Below are positions 24,585 through 35,377 of a stretch of DNA of 48,526 nucleotides, piece after piece (position 1 is the first letter of the stretch; the number at the start of each line of letters is the position of its first letter). The position numbers and the translations under genes were made by a program. Below the pieces are notes generated by a model. The model ran no database searches. It saw nothing but the letters and a program-made list of their open reading frames with translations, and was not told the origin of the DNA. This stretch comes from Candidatus Galloscillospira stercoripullorum. GTDB lineage: Bacteria > Bacillota > Clostridia > Oscillospirales > Oscillospiraceae. Location of the stretch: assembly GCA_018715695.1 (NCBI GenBank), contig DVLB01000121.1:1-48526 (forward strand). Direction: 5' to 3'.

Positions 24585-25727
24585 ATGAAACGATATGCCG
24601 CGGCCCTGCTCTCGGCCGCCGTACTCATGCTGCCGCTCCTGTCCCCGGCCCGGGCCGCGTCCGCCCCAGCCGTGGATGCGGGCGCCGCCATTCTGATGGA
24701 AAAAGAGACCGGCACCATTTTATATGAGCAGAATTCCCACGATAAGCTGGAGCCCGCCAGCGTCACCAAGGTGATGACCCTGCTGCTGGTGATGGAGGCG
24801 GTGGATGAGGGCCGAGTGAGCCTGGACGATCTGGTGACGGTCTCCGCCCACGCCGCAGGCATGGGCGGCTCCCAGACCTATATGGAGCAGGGAGAGCAGT
24901 TTACCGTCCGGGACATGCTCAAGGCGGTGGCAGTGGTGTCCGGCAACGACGCCGCCGTAGCCCTGGCTGAGCATCTCTCGGGCAGCGAGGAGAGCTTCGT
25001 GGCCCTTATGAACCGCCGAGCCGCCGAGCTGGGCATGACGGACACTGCCTTCCAAAACTGTACGGGCCTACCCGCCGCGGGGCATCTCACCAGCGCCCAC
25101 GACATCGCCGTGATGAGCCGGGAGCTGATCCTCAACCACCCCGGCATCCGGGAATTCACCACCATCTGGATGGACTCCATCCGGGACGGGGCCTTCCAGC
25201 TGGTAAACACCAACAAGCTCATCCGCTTTTATGAAGGGGCCACGGGGCTCAAGACCGGCTCCACCGATGCCGCCCTCTACTGCCTCTCTGCCACGGCGGA
25301 GAAGGACGGGATGGAGCTCATCGCGGTGATTCTGAAGGCCCCCACCTCCGATGTGCGCTTTGCCTCCGCCCAGGCCCTGCTCAACTTTGGCTTCGCCAAC
25401 TACACCCTCACCGACGTCTACCCCAGCCAGGCTCTACCCCCCATCGACGTACTGCTGGGTGAACAGGCTCAGGTCCAGGGCGTCCTGTCCCGCTCCAGCC
25501 GTATTCTGGTGGAGAAGACCGAGCTCAACGCCGTAACCACCGAGCTTACACTGTGTGAGAACGTGGAAGCTCCGGTGGAAGCGGGGCAGAAGCTGGGTGA
25601 GATGAAGGTACTGGTGAACGGCCAGGTACGGGAGGCCATCCCCATTGTGGCCGCCCAGGCGGTGGAGCGGCTCACCGTACCCGGGATCTTCCTGCGCTTC
25701 CTCAGGACCCTATTCATGGCAGGCTGA
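24585..25727 (+). CDS. dacF: D-alanyl-D-alanine carboxypeptidase (DacF-type, class A PBP)
   Basis: 380 residues; trims the terminal D-Ala from peptidoglycan pentapeptides outside the membrane. It has a signal peptide at about 1-25 (ends A-R-A-A). The three penicillin-binding motifs are intact: SxxK at Ser59-Lys62 (SVTK), SxN at Ser119-Asn121 (SGND) and KTG at 223-225. A PBP5-like C-terminal beta domain occupies about 280-360. The last dozen residues (IFLRFLRTLFMAG) form an amphipathic helix typical of membrane anchoring. GGAGGAG precedes the ATG. The gene stands between the LTA synthase-like gene and a small regulator, with no clear operon partner. Whether it is vegetative or sporulation-linked cannot be told. 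Confidence 0.92.
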   Translation: MKRYAAALLSAAVLMLPLLSPARAASAPAVDAGAAILMEKETGTILYEQNSHDKLEPASVTKVMTLLLVMEAVDEGRVSLDDLVTVSAHAAGMGGSQTYMEQGEQFTVRDMLKAVAVVSGNDAAVALAEHLSGSEESFVALMNRRAAELGMTDTAFQNCTGLPAAGHLTSAHDIAVMSRELILNHPGIREFTTIWMDSIRDGAFQLVNTNKLIRFYEGATGLKTGSTDAALYCLSATAEKDGMELIAVILKAPTSDVRFASAQALLNFGFANYTLTDVYPSQALPPIDVLLGEQAQVQGVLSRSSRILVEKTELNAVTTELTLCENVEAPVEAGQKLGEMKVLVNGQVREAIPIVAAQAVERLTVPGIFLRFLRTLFMAG

Positions 25728-25772
25728 GGGAAGAAAACCTTCCCCGAAGCCCGCAAAGGGTGCCTGCCGCTC

Positions 25773-25801
25773 TTGCAAAACCCTCCTGATTCTGGTAAAC
25801 T
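25773..25801 (+). promoter_or_regulatory. Candidate promoter of the XRE regulator
   Basis: TTGCAA (25773-25778), 17-bp spacer, TAAACT (25796-25801), about 42 bases before the ATG at 25844. Confidence 0.45.
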
Positions 25802-25843
25802 GAACCACGGAAACGCAATTTTATCCACGACAGGAGGAACACC

Positions 25844-26422
25844 ATGACCCTGGGGCAGAAAATCAAGGAGGCCCGGCTCTCCCGGGGCATGACCCAGAAG
25901 GAGCTGGTGGGAGACTATATCACCCGCAATATGCTCTCTAAGATTGAAAACGACTCGGCCACCCCCTCGGTGCGCACGCTGGAATACCTGGCGGGCGCCC
26001 TTGGGCTGCCCACGGGCTATTTCCTTTCCGACGCCGTGGTGTCCGACGGCACCGCCCCCGACGGTCTGGACGAGGCCCGCTCCGCCTTCCGCTCGGGACG
26101 GTGGCTGGACTGTCTGGCCGCGCTGGAAGCCGACAAGAAGGCCGGTACCACCGACGAAGGGTATCTGCTCCACGCCTACGCGGGCGCCTATGCCGCCCGG
26201 GAGGCCCTCGCCCGGGGTGAGGTGGCCCAGGCTCGTGAGCTGGCGGAGACCGCTCAATACTATAATCAGGAGGGGATGTACTCCGCCCCTCATCTCTCCT
26301 GCCAGCTCTCCCTGATTCTGGGCGAGTGCTTTACCCGCCTGGGGGAAGAAGGCTACGAGACCCAGCGGGACTTTCTGCGCAAAGCCCTGGAGCGGCTGGA
26401 GGCCGCCCACAATGGATATTGA
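25844..26422 (+). CDS. XRE-family regulator with TPR-like C-terminal half
   Basis: 192 residues, with an AGGAGG site (ACAGGAGGAACACC) before the ATG. Residues 4-60 form a Cro/C1-type helix-turn-helix (IKEARLSRGMTQKELVGDYI, then RNMLSKIENDSATPSVRTLE). The remainder is helical, with repeated Ala/Leu/Tyr patterning (LLHAYAGAYAAREALARGEV) that looks like two or three TPR-type repeats. Family knowledge: this layout occurs in regulators that sense peptides or partner proteins. It is a single gene with its own terminator and lies just upstream of the glycogen operon promoter, so control of that operon is possible but unproven. Confidence 0.8.
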   Translation: MTLGQKIKEARLSRGMTQKELVGDYITRNMLSKIENDSATPSVRTLEYLAGALGLPTGYFLSDAVVSDGTAPDGLDEARSAFRSGRWLDCLAALEADKKAGTTDEGYLLHAYAGAYAAREALARGEVAQARELAETAQYYNQEGMYSAPHLSCQLSLILGECFTRLGEEGYETQRDFLRKALERLEAAHNGY

Positions 26423-26429
26423 CCCCACT

Positions 26430-26468
26430 CCGCCCCTTGTCCCAGTGTTGGACTAAGGGGCGGTTTTT
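26430..26468 (+). terminator. Rho-independent terminator after the XRE gene
   Basis: CCGCCCCTT and GTCC pair with GGAC and AAGGGGCGG (26430-26463, with one unpaired T in the right arm), followed by TTTTT (26464-26468). Confidence 0.85.
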
Positions 26469-26567
26469 CACGCGGCCAGGTACTCCAGCGCTCCACCCCC
26501 GTTTCCACGGGATGGAGCGGATACCATTCTGTCCCAGCATTCCCTGGAAAAAAAACCGAACAACGCC

Positions 26568-26660
26568 TTGACTAGTGTCCCTATGTGTTGTATACTTTAT
26601 ACAAATTACTGGCGTCAAATATGTCTCTTTGTGTCAATTTTTTGACATATTCCTTATAAT
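26568..26660 (+). promoter_or_regulatory. Glycogen operon promoter with two palindromic operator candidates
   Basis: TTGACT (26568-26573), 17-bp spacer and TATACT (26591-26596) form a near-consensus promoter. TTGTATA-N3-TATACAA (26588-26604), a perfect inverted repeat, overlaps the -10. A second perfect palindrome, TGTCAA-N4-TTGACA, lies at 26632-26647, just before a TATAAT at 26655-26660 that could belong to a second, weaker promoter. The leader to glgB is about 90 bases. Confidence 0.65.
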
Positions 26661-26691
26661 TTGTAGAATTTTCCATACACGGAGGTGTCCT

Positions 26692-28671
26692 ATGGCTCCA
26701 CGAAAGAATTCGCCGGTAGCGGCGAAGGAAACACCCCTCTCCCTGTTCCTGGAGGGGAAAAACAATCACGTTCAGGAATATTTAGGCGCCCATCCCTGCT
26801 CGCAGGACGGGCAGGATGGATATATATTCCGGGTCTGGGCTCCCCACGCCTCCCACGTGGCGGTGATGGGCGACTTCAACGGCTGGAATACGGACAGCCA
26901 TCCCATGACACGTCTGGAGGGCGGCGTCTGGGAGCGGTTCATCCCCGGACTGGGGCGGTACGATACATATAAGTACGCCGTGCGTGCCGCCGACGGCCGC
27001 GTGCTGGCCAAGGCCGATCCCTATGCCTTCCACGCCGAAACCCGGCCGGGCACGGCGTCCAAGCTGTACGATCTGAGCGGCTATGAATGGGGGGACGGGG
27101 CGTGGCTCCGCCGACGGGCCGCCAAGCCCATCTACGACCAGCCGCTGAATATTTATGAGGTCCACCTGGGCTCCTGGCGGCGCACCGGGGAGGACGAGTT
27201 CCTCTCCTACCGGGATATGGCCCGTTACCTGGTGCCCTACGTCAAGGAGATGGGGTTCACCCATGTGGAGCTCATGCCAGTGACTGAGCACCCGCTGGAC
27301 GCCTCCTGGGGCTACCAGTGTACCGGATACTTCGCGGCTACCAGCCGTTTCGGCACGCCCCATGACTTCATGTATCTGGTGGATCAGCTCCACCAGGCGG
27401 GGGTGGGCGTGATCCTGGACTGGGTGCCCGCCCACTTTCCCAAGGACGCCTTCGGCCTCTATGAGTTTGACGGCGAGGCCTGCTATGAATACGCCGATCC
27501 CCGCAAAGGCGAGCATGCTGACTGGGGCACCCGGGTATTTGACTTTGGGCGCAACGAGGTGCGCTCCTTCCTCTATTCCTCGGCCCATTTCTGGCTGGAC
27601 GCGTACCACATCGACGGTCTGCGGGTGGATGCGGTGGCCTCCATGCTGTACCTGGATTACAGCCGCCGGGATGGAGAGTGGATGCCCAACCAGTACGGAG
27701 GCAAGGAGAACCTGGAAGCCATTGAGTTCATCCGGGATCTCAACACCGGCATCTTTGCCGCCCACCCCGATGTGATGATGATCGCCGAGGAGTCCACCGC
27801 CTGGCCCATGGTATCCCACCCCGTGGACGCGGGTGGACTGGGTTTCAATCTCAAGTGGAACATGGGCTGGATGAATGACATCACCCACTACATGAAGCTG
27901 GACCCCTACTTCCGGCAGTTCAACCACAAGGACATCACCTTCTCTCTGATGTACGCCTTCTCCGAGAACTTCATTCTGCCTCTCTCCCACGACGAGGTGG
28001 TGCACATGAAGGGCTCCTTCCTCAACAAGATCCCCGGACCTTACGAGGAGAAGTTCGCCGGGGTGCGGGTGTTCTACACTTATATGCTCACCCATCCGGG
28101 CAAGAAGCTTTTGATGATGGGCAGTGAGTTCGGCCAGTGGAACGAGTGGCACTATGAGCACTCTCTGGACTGGCACCTGCTGGAGAACAAGGAGAACCGG
28201 GACATCCAGTCCTTCTTCAAGGCGGCCAACGCCTTTTACCTCAGCCACAGCCAGCTCTGGGAGGAGGATTTCTCCTGGGAGGGCTTCCAGTGGATCTGTG
28301 CCGACGATAACCAGAACAACTGCATCTCCTTCCTGCGGCGCAACAAAGCGGGGGACTTTTTGCTCACCGTGTGCAACTTCTCCCCGGTGGAGCGGCAGGG
28401 TTACCGGCTGGGCGCTCCGGTGGCCGGGCAATATGAGCGGGTCTTCTCCTCGGACGACCCGGCCTTCGGCGGCCAGGGTCTGGGGAGCGCGGGAATGGTA
28501 AAGAGCGAGTATGTGGAGAGCCACGGCATGGAGCAGTCCCTGGTGCTGGACCTGCCTCCCATGTCCGCCATGATCTACCGCTGCGCCCGGAAGTTCCCGC
28601 CCCGGCGCAAGGCCGCCGCGGCCAAGGCCCCGGTGAAGAAAGCCCCCGCGAAGAAGAAGCAGCGCCCCTAA
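26692..28671 (+). CDS. glgB: 1,4-alpha-glucan (glycogen) branching enzyme
   Basis: 659 residues; cuts alpha-1,4 chains and re-attaches them through alpha-1,6 bonds. The start is ATG 26692 (GGAGG six bases upstream); the open frame runs 39 codons further but has no site there. An N-terminal CBM48 domain (about 20-125: [20 protein letters not shown]) precedes the GH13 barrel. Catalytic residues are visible: nucleophile Asp313 (GLRVDAV), the acid/base Glu of AEES near 366, and Asp434 (LSHDEVVH). A C-terminal beta domain follows. The last 26 residues (from 28591) are a Lys/Ala/Pro-rich tail, resembling histone-H1-like tails and not needed for catalysis. First gene of the glg operon. Confidence 0.95.
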   Translation: MAPRKNSPVAAKETPLSLFLEGKNNHVQEYLGAHPCSQDGQDGYIFRVWAPHASHVAVMGDFNGWNTDSHPMTRLEGGVWERFIPGLGRYDTYKYAVRAADGRVLAKADPYAFHAETRPGTASKLYDLSGYEWGDGAWLRRRAAKPIYDQPLNIYEVHLGSWRRTGEDEFLSYRDMARYLVPYVKEMGFTHVELMPVTEHPLDASWGYQCTGYFAATSRFGTPHDFMYLVDQLHQAGVGVILDWVPAHFPKDAFGLYEFDGEACYEYADPRKGEHADWGTRVFDFGRNEVRSFLYSSAHFWLDAYHIDGLRVDAVASMLYLDYSRRDGEWMPNQYGGKENLEAIEFIRDLNTGIFAAHPDVMMIAEESTAWPMVSHPVDAGGLGFNLKWNMGWMNDITHYMKLDPYFRQFNHKDITFSLMYAFSENFILPLSHDEVVHMKGSFLNKIPGPYEEKFAGVRVFYTYMLTHPGKKLLMMGSEFGQWNEWHYEHSLDWHLLENKENRDIQSFFKAANAFYLSHSQLWEEDFSWEGFQWICADDNQNNCISFLRRNKAGDFLLTVCNFSPVERQGYRLGAPVAGQYERVFSSDDPAFGGQGLGSAGMVKSEYVESHGMEQSLVLDLPPMSAMIYRCARKFPPRRKAAAAKAPVKKAPAKKKQRP

Positions 28672-28714
28672 CCCCTTTGCTAACACCACTTCAATCAATT
28701 CAGGAGTGATCAGA

Positions 28715-29928
<1,214 letters not shown>

Positions 29929-29932
<4 letters not shown>

Positions 29933-31044
29933 TCAACGAGCTGCACGGCATTATCTTTGCCTACCGTTCCAACCCGGAGCTTCGCGAGCTCTCCCAGCTT
30001 CGCAACACCTGCTCCATCCCCTACGGCGGACGTTACCGGGTCATCGATTTCATTCTCTCCAACATGGTCAACGCGGGACTGACCGACGTGGGTCTCATCG
30101 TCCACGCCAACTACCAGTCCCTGCTGGACCATGTGGGCTCGGGCAAGGACTGGGACCTCTCCCGCAAGCACGGCGGCCTGCGCATCCTGCCCCCCTTCGG
30201 CTACGCCCATAAGGCTGACGGTATCTACCGGGGCCGGATGGACGCCCTGGCCGGGGTGCGCTCCTACCTGACCAACATCCGGCAGGACTATGTGGTGCTG
30301 GCCGGAGGCGACCTGGCCATGAACCTGCCGCTGCGGGATGTGTTTGAGCACCACCTGAAGTCCGGGGCCGACATCACGGCGGTCTGCACCAGCTCCCCCA
30401 AGGGCGACCCCCGGGGCTCCGACTACTTCACCGTGGGCGCCGACGGCTTCGTCAGCGACGTGTCGGTCCACCCCTTCACCGCGGTGGGCTATGAGTCCCT
30501 GGAGGTCTATATTCTCTCCAAGAGTCTGCTGCTCTCCCTGGTGGACCACTGCGACGCCCACAATATCCCCTCCTTCAGCCAGGGGGTGCTGCTCAATGCC
30601 GTGGGCAAGCTGAAGATTTCCCCCTACCTCTACGACGGGTACGCCGCCAGACTGCAGTCGGTGGCGGGATATTTCGCCCGGAGCATGGAGCTGCTGGACC
30701 CCGCAGTGCGTGCCCAGCTCTTTGACCCTGCCCGTCCCATCAAAACCAAGGATCAGTCCAACCCCTCCACCTACTACGGGCCCGAGTCCCTGTCGGTCAA
30801 CTCCCTGGTGTCCGACGGGTGTATCATCGAGGGCGAGGCGGTCGGCTCCATCCTCTCCCGCAATGTGCGGGTGGAGAAGGGCGCCCGGGTGGAAAACTGC
30901 ATCCTTATGCAGGGCACCACCATCCAGGCCGGTGCGGTGCTCAAATACGCCATCACCGACAAGAACGTGCGGGTCAACCCGGGGCGGATGCTCATGGGCC
31001 ACAAGACCTACCCCCTGGCCATCGCCAAGGGCGAGATCGTATAA
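29929..31044 (+). CDS. glgD: Glucose-1-phosphate adenylyltransferase-like subunit GlgD
   Basis: 371 residues, paralogous to GlgC. The catalytic glycine-rich loop is replaced ([20 protein letters not shown] where GlgC has [10 protein letters not shown]), while the fold markers [16 protein letters not shown] and the C-terminal beta-helix remain. Family knowledge: in Firmicutes GlgD is poorly active alone and raises GlgC activity in a hetero-oligomer. The ATGA overlap with glgC fits a stoichiometric partner. Confidence 0.93.
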
Positions 31045-31068
31045 GCGAGAGCAGAGAGGATTTGTGAT

Positions 31069-32499
31069 ATGAATATACTGTTTGCCTCCTCGGAGGTAGC
31101 TCCCTTTATCAAGACCGGCGGCCTGGCGGACGTGGCGGGCAGCCTACCCCAGGCCCTGGCTGCGGCCGGGCACGACGTGCGGGTTATCCTGCCCCTCTAT
31201 GAGGGCGTGGGTCAGGAGTGGCGCGAGCAGATGACCTATCTGACCAACTGGGGCGTGCGCCTTGCATGGCGGACTCCGTACTGTGGTCTCTTCGAGCTGA
31301 AGAAGGACGGCGTGACGTACTACTTCGTGGACAACGAGTACTACTTCAAGCGCGCCCAGGTCTACGGCCACTATGATGACGGAGAGCGCTTCGGCTTCTT
31401 CTCCCGGGCGGTGATCGAGACGCCCGCCCATGTGGGCTTCCATGTGGACATCCTCCACTGCAACGACTGGCAGACCGCCCTGGTGCCCATCTACCTGCTG
31501 GAAGAGCGCCAGCGCATCCCGGAGCTGAGCGGCACCAAGAGCGTATACACCATCCACAACATCGAATACCAGGGCCGGTACGGCAAGGAGACCCTGCGGG
31601 ACCTGTTCGGCCTGAACGCCGGGTACCTCCACGAGCACATGCTGGAGTACCACGGGGATGTGAACCTGATGAAGGGGGCCATCTACGCCGCCGACTATGT
31701 GACCACCGTCTCCCCCACCTACGCTTCGGAGCTCCAGTATGACTTCTTCGCCCACGGCCTGGCCGGGGTGGTGTCCGACAACCGCCACAAGCTGCGGGGC
31801 ATCCTCAACGGCATCGACACCGCCCTCTACGATCCCGCCAAGGACCCCGGGCTCATCCAGCACTTCTCCGCCAGGAGCATGGCCGGCAAGAAGAAGTGCA
31901 AAGCCGCCCTCCAGGAGGCTGTGGGGCTCAACGTCAATCCCAATGTACCCATCATCGCCTGTGTGTCCCGGCTGGTCAAGCACAAGGGCTTTGAGCTTGT
32001 TTCCGCCGCCCTGAGCGAGATCATGGGCATGGACGTGCAGATGGTGGTGCTGGGCACCGGCGACTGGAACTTCGAGGAGACCTTCCGCCACGCCCAGAAT
32101 CAGTATCCCGGCCGCTTTGCCGCCAAGATCATGTATTCATCCTCCCTGTCCACCGCCATCTACGGCGGGGCAGACCTGTTCCTCATGCCGTCCATCGCGG
32201 AGCCCTGCGGGCTCAGCCAGATGATCGCCATGCGTTACGGCACCCTGCCCATCGTCCGGGAAACCGGCGGTCTGCGGGACTCGGTGGTGCCTCACATGGC
32301 CCCCGGCGGAAACGGCTTTACCTTCGCGGACATCAATGTCCACGACATGGTCTGGGTCATTCGGGAAGCGGTGGACCTCTATCACAACGATCAGAAGGCG
32401 TGGAAGGCGCTCATGAAGAACGCCATGACCGCTGATTTCTCCTGGACGCGCTCTGCCGCAGCGTATCTGGAGATTTACGGTTGGTTGACACTCGGCTGA
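31069..32499 (+). CDS. glgA: Glycogen synthase (ADP-glucose, GT5)
   Basis: 476 residues; adds glucose from ADP-glucose to the non-reducing end of glycogen. The N-terminal ADP-glucose motif KTGGLADV starts at Lys15. The second GT-B lobe has CVSRLVKHKGFELV, SIAEPCGLSQMIAMRYG and the ETGGLRDSV loop, all intact. GAGAGGA lies upstream of the ATG. It is 24 bases behind glgD in the same operon. Its last codons overlap a consensus promoter for glgP, and a terminator follows immediately. Confidence 0.95.
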   Translation: MNILFASSEVAPFIKTGGLADVAGSLPQALAAAGHDVRVILPLYEGVGQEWREQMTYLTNWGVRLAWRTPYCGLFELKKDGVTYYFVDNEYYFKRAQVYGHYDDGERFGFFSRAVIETPAHVGFHVDILHCNDWQTALVPIYLLEERQRIPELSGTKSVYTIHNIEYQGRYGKETLRDLFGLNAGYLHEHMLEYHGDVNLMKGAIYAADYVTTVSPTYASELQYDFFAHGLAGVVSDNRHKLRGILNGIDTALYDPAKDPGLIQHFSARSMAGKKKCKAALQEAVGLNVNPNVPIIACVSRLVKHKGFELVSAALSEIMGMDVQMVVLGTGDWNFEETFRHAQNQYPGRFAAKIMYSSSLSTAIYGGADLFLMPSIAEPCGLSQMIAMRYGTLPIVRETGGLRDSVVPHMAPGGNGFTFADINVHDMVWVIREAVDLYHNDQKAWKALMKNAMTADFSWTRSAAAYLEIYGWLTLG

Positions 32500-32513
32500 G
32501 TCCGTGATAAAAT
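32485..32513 (+). promoter_or_regulatory. glgP promoter overlapping the end of glgA
   Basis: Perfect TTGACA (32485-32490), exactly 17 bp, TAAAAT (32508-32513). The glgA stop codon (32497-32499) lies inside the spacer. The predicted start near 32520 falls within the left arm of the following hairpin. Confidence 0.65.
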
Positions 32514-32560
32514 AGGTGCCTTGCGGGCCGGATTTCCCGACCCGCAGGCACCCATTTTTT
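32514..32560 (+). terminator. Terminator between glgA and glgP
   Basis: GGTGCCTTGCGGG (32515-32527) pairs with CCCGCAGGCACC (32541-32552), one base bulged, followed by ATTTTTT. It would stop read-through from the glgBCDA transcript. Confidence 0.8.
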
Positions 32561-32593
32561 ATATCCTGGTATCAATGATTGGAGATGGGATCA

Positions 32594-35038
32594 ATGGCAA
32601 TGCGACAGTATACAAAAGCGGAGCTGACCGACCTGATCGTGGGCAAGCTGCGCCGCAATTTCGGCCGAGACGTGGATGAGGCCACTCCCGCCTATATGTT
32701 CAAGGCCTGCGCGCTTGTGCTGCGGGACATCATGTCTGCCTATCAGATGGAGACGGCGGACCGGGTCCGGGACGAACATGCCCGGCAGGTACACTACCTC
32801 TCTCTGGAATTTTTGATGGGCCGCTCCCTGATGAAAAACGCCTTCAACCTGGGGGTGGTGGAGCCTCTGACCAAGGCCATCGAGGGTCTTGGCTTCAACG
32901 CCAGGGACCTCTTTGAGGTGGAGCCGGACGCCAGCCTGGGAAACGGCGGTCTGGGCCGTCTGGCCGCCTGCTATCTGGAGTCCATGACCACTCTGGAGAT
33001 TCCCGCCACGGGCTACTCCATCTGCTATGAACTGGGCATCTTCAAGCAGAAGATCGTGGACGGCGAGCAGGTGGAGCTAGCCGACAACTGGCTGGGCCTG
33101 GGCGACGCATGGCTCATCCCCAAGATGGACGAGACCGAGGAGGTCCGCTTCGGCGGCGAGGTCAAAGACGTGTGGGACGAGGCGGGCAACCACCATGTGG
33201 AACACACCGGCTACCAGTCGGTGCTGGCTATCCCCAAGGACATGGCCATCGCCGGCTACCGGACCGAGCACGTAAACCTGCTGCGGCTGTGGGACGCCAA
33301 GAGCCCCGTGCCGGTGGATATGTCCCTCTACTCCCGGGGTGAGTACCTCAAGGCGGTGGAGCAGCAGGCCATGGCGGAAGTTATCGCCAAGGTCCTCTAC
33401 CCTGACGACAACCACTATGAAGGCAAGTCCCTGCGCCTCAAGCAGCAGTACTTCTTCGTCTCGGCCACAGTGCAGTCCATCGTGCGCAAGCACCGCGCCG
33501 AGTACGGTACCCTGCGCAACTTCCACCTCAAGCACGTCATCCAGATCAACGACACCCACCCCACCCTGGTCATCCCCGAGCTCATGCGCATCCTCCTGGA
33601 CGAGGAGGGGTACAGCTGGGAGGAGGCCTGGTACATCGTTACCCGCACGGTTGCCTACACCAACCACACCGTCATGGCCGAGGCCCTGGAGCGCTGGCCC
33701 CAGCAGCTCATCGAGAGCCTGCTGCCCCGGATCTGGCAGCTGCTGGTGGAGATCAGCAACCGCTACCAGCAGCAGCTCACCGACTTCTTCCACGGGGACA
33801 TGTCCCGGGTGGAAAAGCTGGCCATCATCTGGGGCGGCGAGGTGCGCATGGCAAACCTCTGCGTGGCCACCTGCTACGCCGTCAACGGCGTGTCCGCCCT
33901 CCACTCCGACATCCTCAAGAGAGAAGTCTTCCACGACGCCTACGTGCGCACGCCGGAGAAGTTCCTCAACGTGACCAACGGCATCGACCACCGCCGTTGG
34001 GTGGCCGAGTGCAACCCCCGGCTCCACGCGCTGCTGCGCGAGTGCATCGGCAAGGGCAAGAACTACCTGCTCAAGCCCGAGTATTTCTCCCTTCTGGAGA
34101 AGTACAAGGACGATGCCGGGGTCCTGGATCGCCTTGGAGAGATCAAGGCGCAGAACAAGCGGGACTTCGCCGCCTATGTGGCCCGGGAGAGCGGCGTGGT
34201 GCTCAACACCGACGCCATCTTCGACGTGCAGGTCAAGCGGCTGCACGAGTATAAGCGTCAGCTGCTCAATGTGCTGCACATCACCTACCTCTACCAGCGT
34301 CTCAAGGCCGATCCCCACTTCACCTTCACTCCCCGGGTCTACCTCTTCGGGGCCAAGGCTGCCCCCGGCTACGCGGTGGCCAAGCGGATCATCCACCTCA
34401 TCAACTCCCTGGCCGCCACCGTCAACGCCGACCCCGCCTGCAAGGACCGGCTGCAGGTGGTCTTCCTGGAGAACTACCGGGTCTCCCTGGCCGAAAAGCT
34501 CATGCCCACCAGCGAGCTCTCCGAGCAGATCTCCACCGCCGGCAAGGAGGCCAGCGGCACCGGCAACATGAAGTTCATGATGAACGGCGCGCTGACCATC
34601 GGCACCCTGGACGGAGCCAACGTGGAGATGCACGACGTGCTGGGTGACGAGAACATGTTCCTCTTCGGTCTCAAGGCCCACGAGGTCACCGAGATGAAGC
34701 AGCACGGCTACAAGCCCTATGAGTACTACATGCACAACCAGGACCTCAAGGCGGTACTGGACCAGCTCACCCACGGCTTTGACGACGGCGTGAGCTACAC
34801 CGACCTCACCAACCGGCTTCTCTTCGGCGCGGGCGGCTCTCCCGACGAGTACATGCTCCTGGCCGACTTTGAGAGCTACCGCAACGCCCAGGCCCTGGCC
34901 GGGGCGGCCTACCTGGACCAGAAGAAGTGGAACCAGATGTCCCTGCTCAATATCGCCCGCAGCGGCATCTTCGCCGCTGACCGGAGCATCCGGGACTATG
35001 CCCGGGACATCTGGGACGTCCCCACCCGCAAGCTGTAA
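32594..35038 (+). CDS. glgP: Glycogen phosphorylase
   Basis: 814 residues; releases glucose-1-phosphate from glycogen with pyridoxal phosphate. The start is ATG 32594, nine bases after GGAG; a TTG at 32579 is too early. Family markers: LSLEFLMGRSL, EPDASLGNGGLGRLAACYLES near residue 110, NDTHPTLVIPELMRIL, and the PLP site GTGNMKFMMNGALTIGTLDG with Lys660. Length is standard for bacterial GlgP. It is separated from glgA by a terminator and driven by its own promoter, so degradation can be made without synthesis. Confidence 0.95.
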   Translation: MAMRQYTKAELTDLIVGKLRRNFGRDVDEATPAYMFKACALVLRDIMSAYQMETADRVRDEHARQVHYLSLEFLMGRSLMKNAFNLGVVEPLTKAIEGLGFNARDLFEVEPDASLGNGGLGRLAACYLESMTTLEIPATGYSICYELGIFKQKIVDGEQVELADNWLGLGDAWLIPKMDETEEVRFGGEVKDVWDEAGNHHVEHTGYQSVLAIPKDMAIAGYRTEHVNLLRLWDAKSPVPVDMSLYSRGEYLKAVEQQAMAEVIAKVLYPDDNHYEGKSLRLKQQYFFVSATVQSIVRKHRAEYGTLRNFHLKHVIQINDTHPTLVIPELMRILLDEEGYSWEEAWYIVTRTVAYTNHTVMAEALERWPQQLIESLLPRIWQLLVEISNRYQQQLTDFFHGDMSRVEKLAIIWGGEVRMANLCVATCYAVNGVSALHSDILKREVFHDAYVRTPEKFLNVTNGIDHRRWVAECNPRLHALLRECIGKGKNYLLKPEYFSLLEKYKDDAGVLDRLGEIKAQNKRDFAAYVARESGVVLNTDAIFDVQVKRLHEYKRQLLNVLHITYLYQRLKADPHFTFTPRVYLFGAKAAPGYAVAKRIIHLINSLAATVNADPACKDRLQVVFLENYRVSLAEKLMPTSELSEQISTAGKEASGTGNMKFMMNGALTIGTLDGANVEMHDVLGDENMFLFGLKAHEVTEMKQHGYKPYEYYMHNQDLKAVLDQLTHGFDDGVSYTDLTNRLLFGAGGSPDEYMLLADFESYRNAQALAGAAYLDQKKWNQMSLLNIARSGIFAADRSIRDYARDIWDVPTRKL

Positions 35039-35050
35039 ATCCCCAATGCC

Positions 35051-35285
35051 CGCTGGCCGGCGCCATGGGGCGCCGGCCAGCGGAGGTTGTCGATAAGCTC
35101 TCTTCACCAAAGGTTTCGGAGGGAAAGATAGTGTGAAAGAAAACCGTCAGGGTTGTCTTTCGCGTCTGATCAAACCACTTTTTGAACCCTTTTTAGAGGT
35201 TCAAAAAGTGCCTCAGCCTGTCGAAAAAGCTTTTTCGGCAGGCTGCACTGGCCGGCGCCCCCCAGGCGCCGGCCAGCTTTTTCCT
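35051..35285. repeat. Spacer with duplicated GC-rich hairpin around further palindromes
   Basis: This is the core of the 339-base gene-free spacer. CGCTGGCCGGCGCC (35051-35064) pairs perfectly with 35069-35082. The same 12-bp stem recurs at 35248-35259/35265-35276, followed by CTTTTT, making a full terminator for glgP. In between lie CACTTTTTGAACC (35176-35188)/35198-35210, a perfect 13-bp stem, and AGCCTGTCGAAAAA (35215-35228)/35231-35244, 14 bp with one wobble. Short open frames here are not convincing. Confidence 0.65.
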
Positions 35286-35310
35286 GTCCGTCCCCGGCCC
35301 TTCCAACGCA

Positions 35311-35339
35311 TTGACTTTCCCCGCCGGGGGCATTACAAT
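35311..35339 (+). promoter_or_regulatory. Promoter of the cysteine desulfurase gene
   Basis: TTGACT (35311-35316), 17-bp spacer, TACAAT (35334-35339), about 38 bases before the TTG start. Confidence 0.6.
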
Positions 35340-35377
35340 ACCGCTGAACAATCCGCCCATTATGAGGAGGGGTCTCT

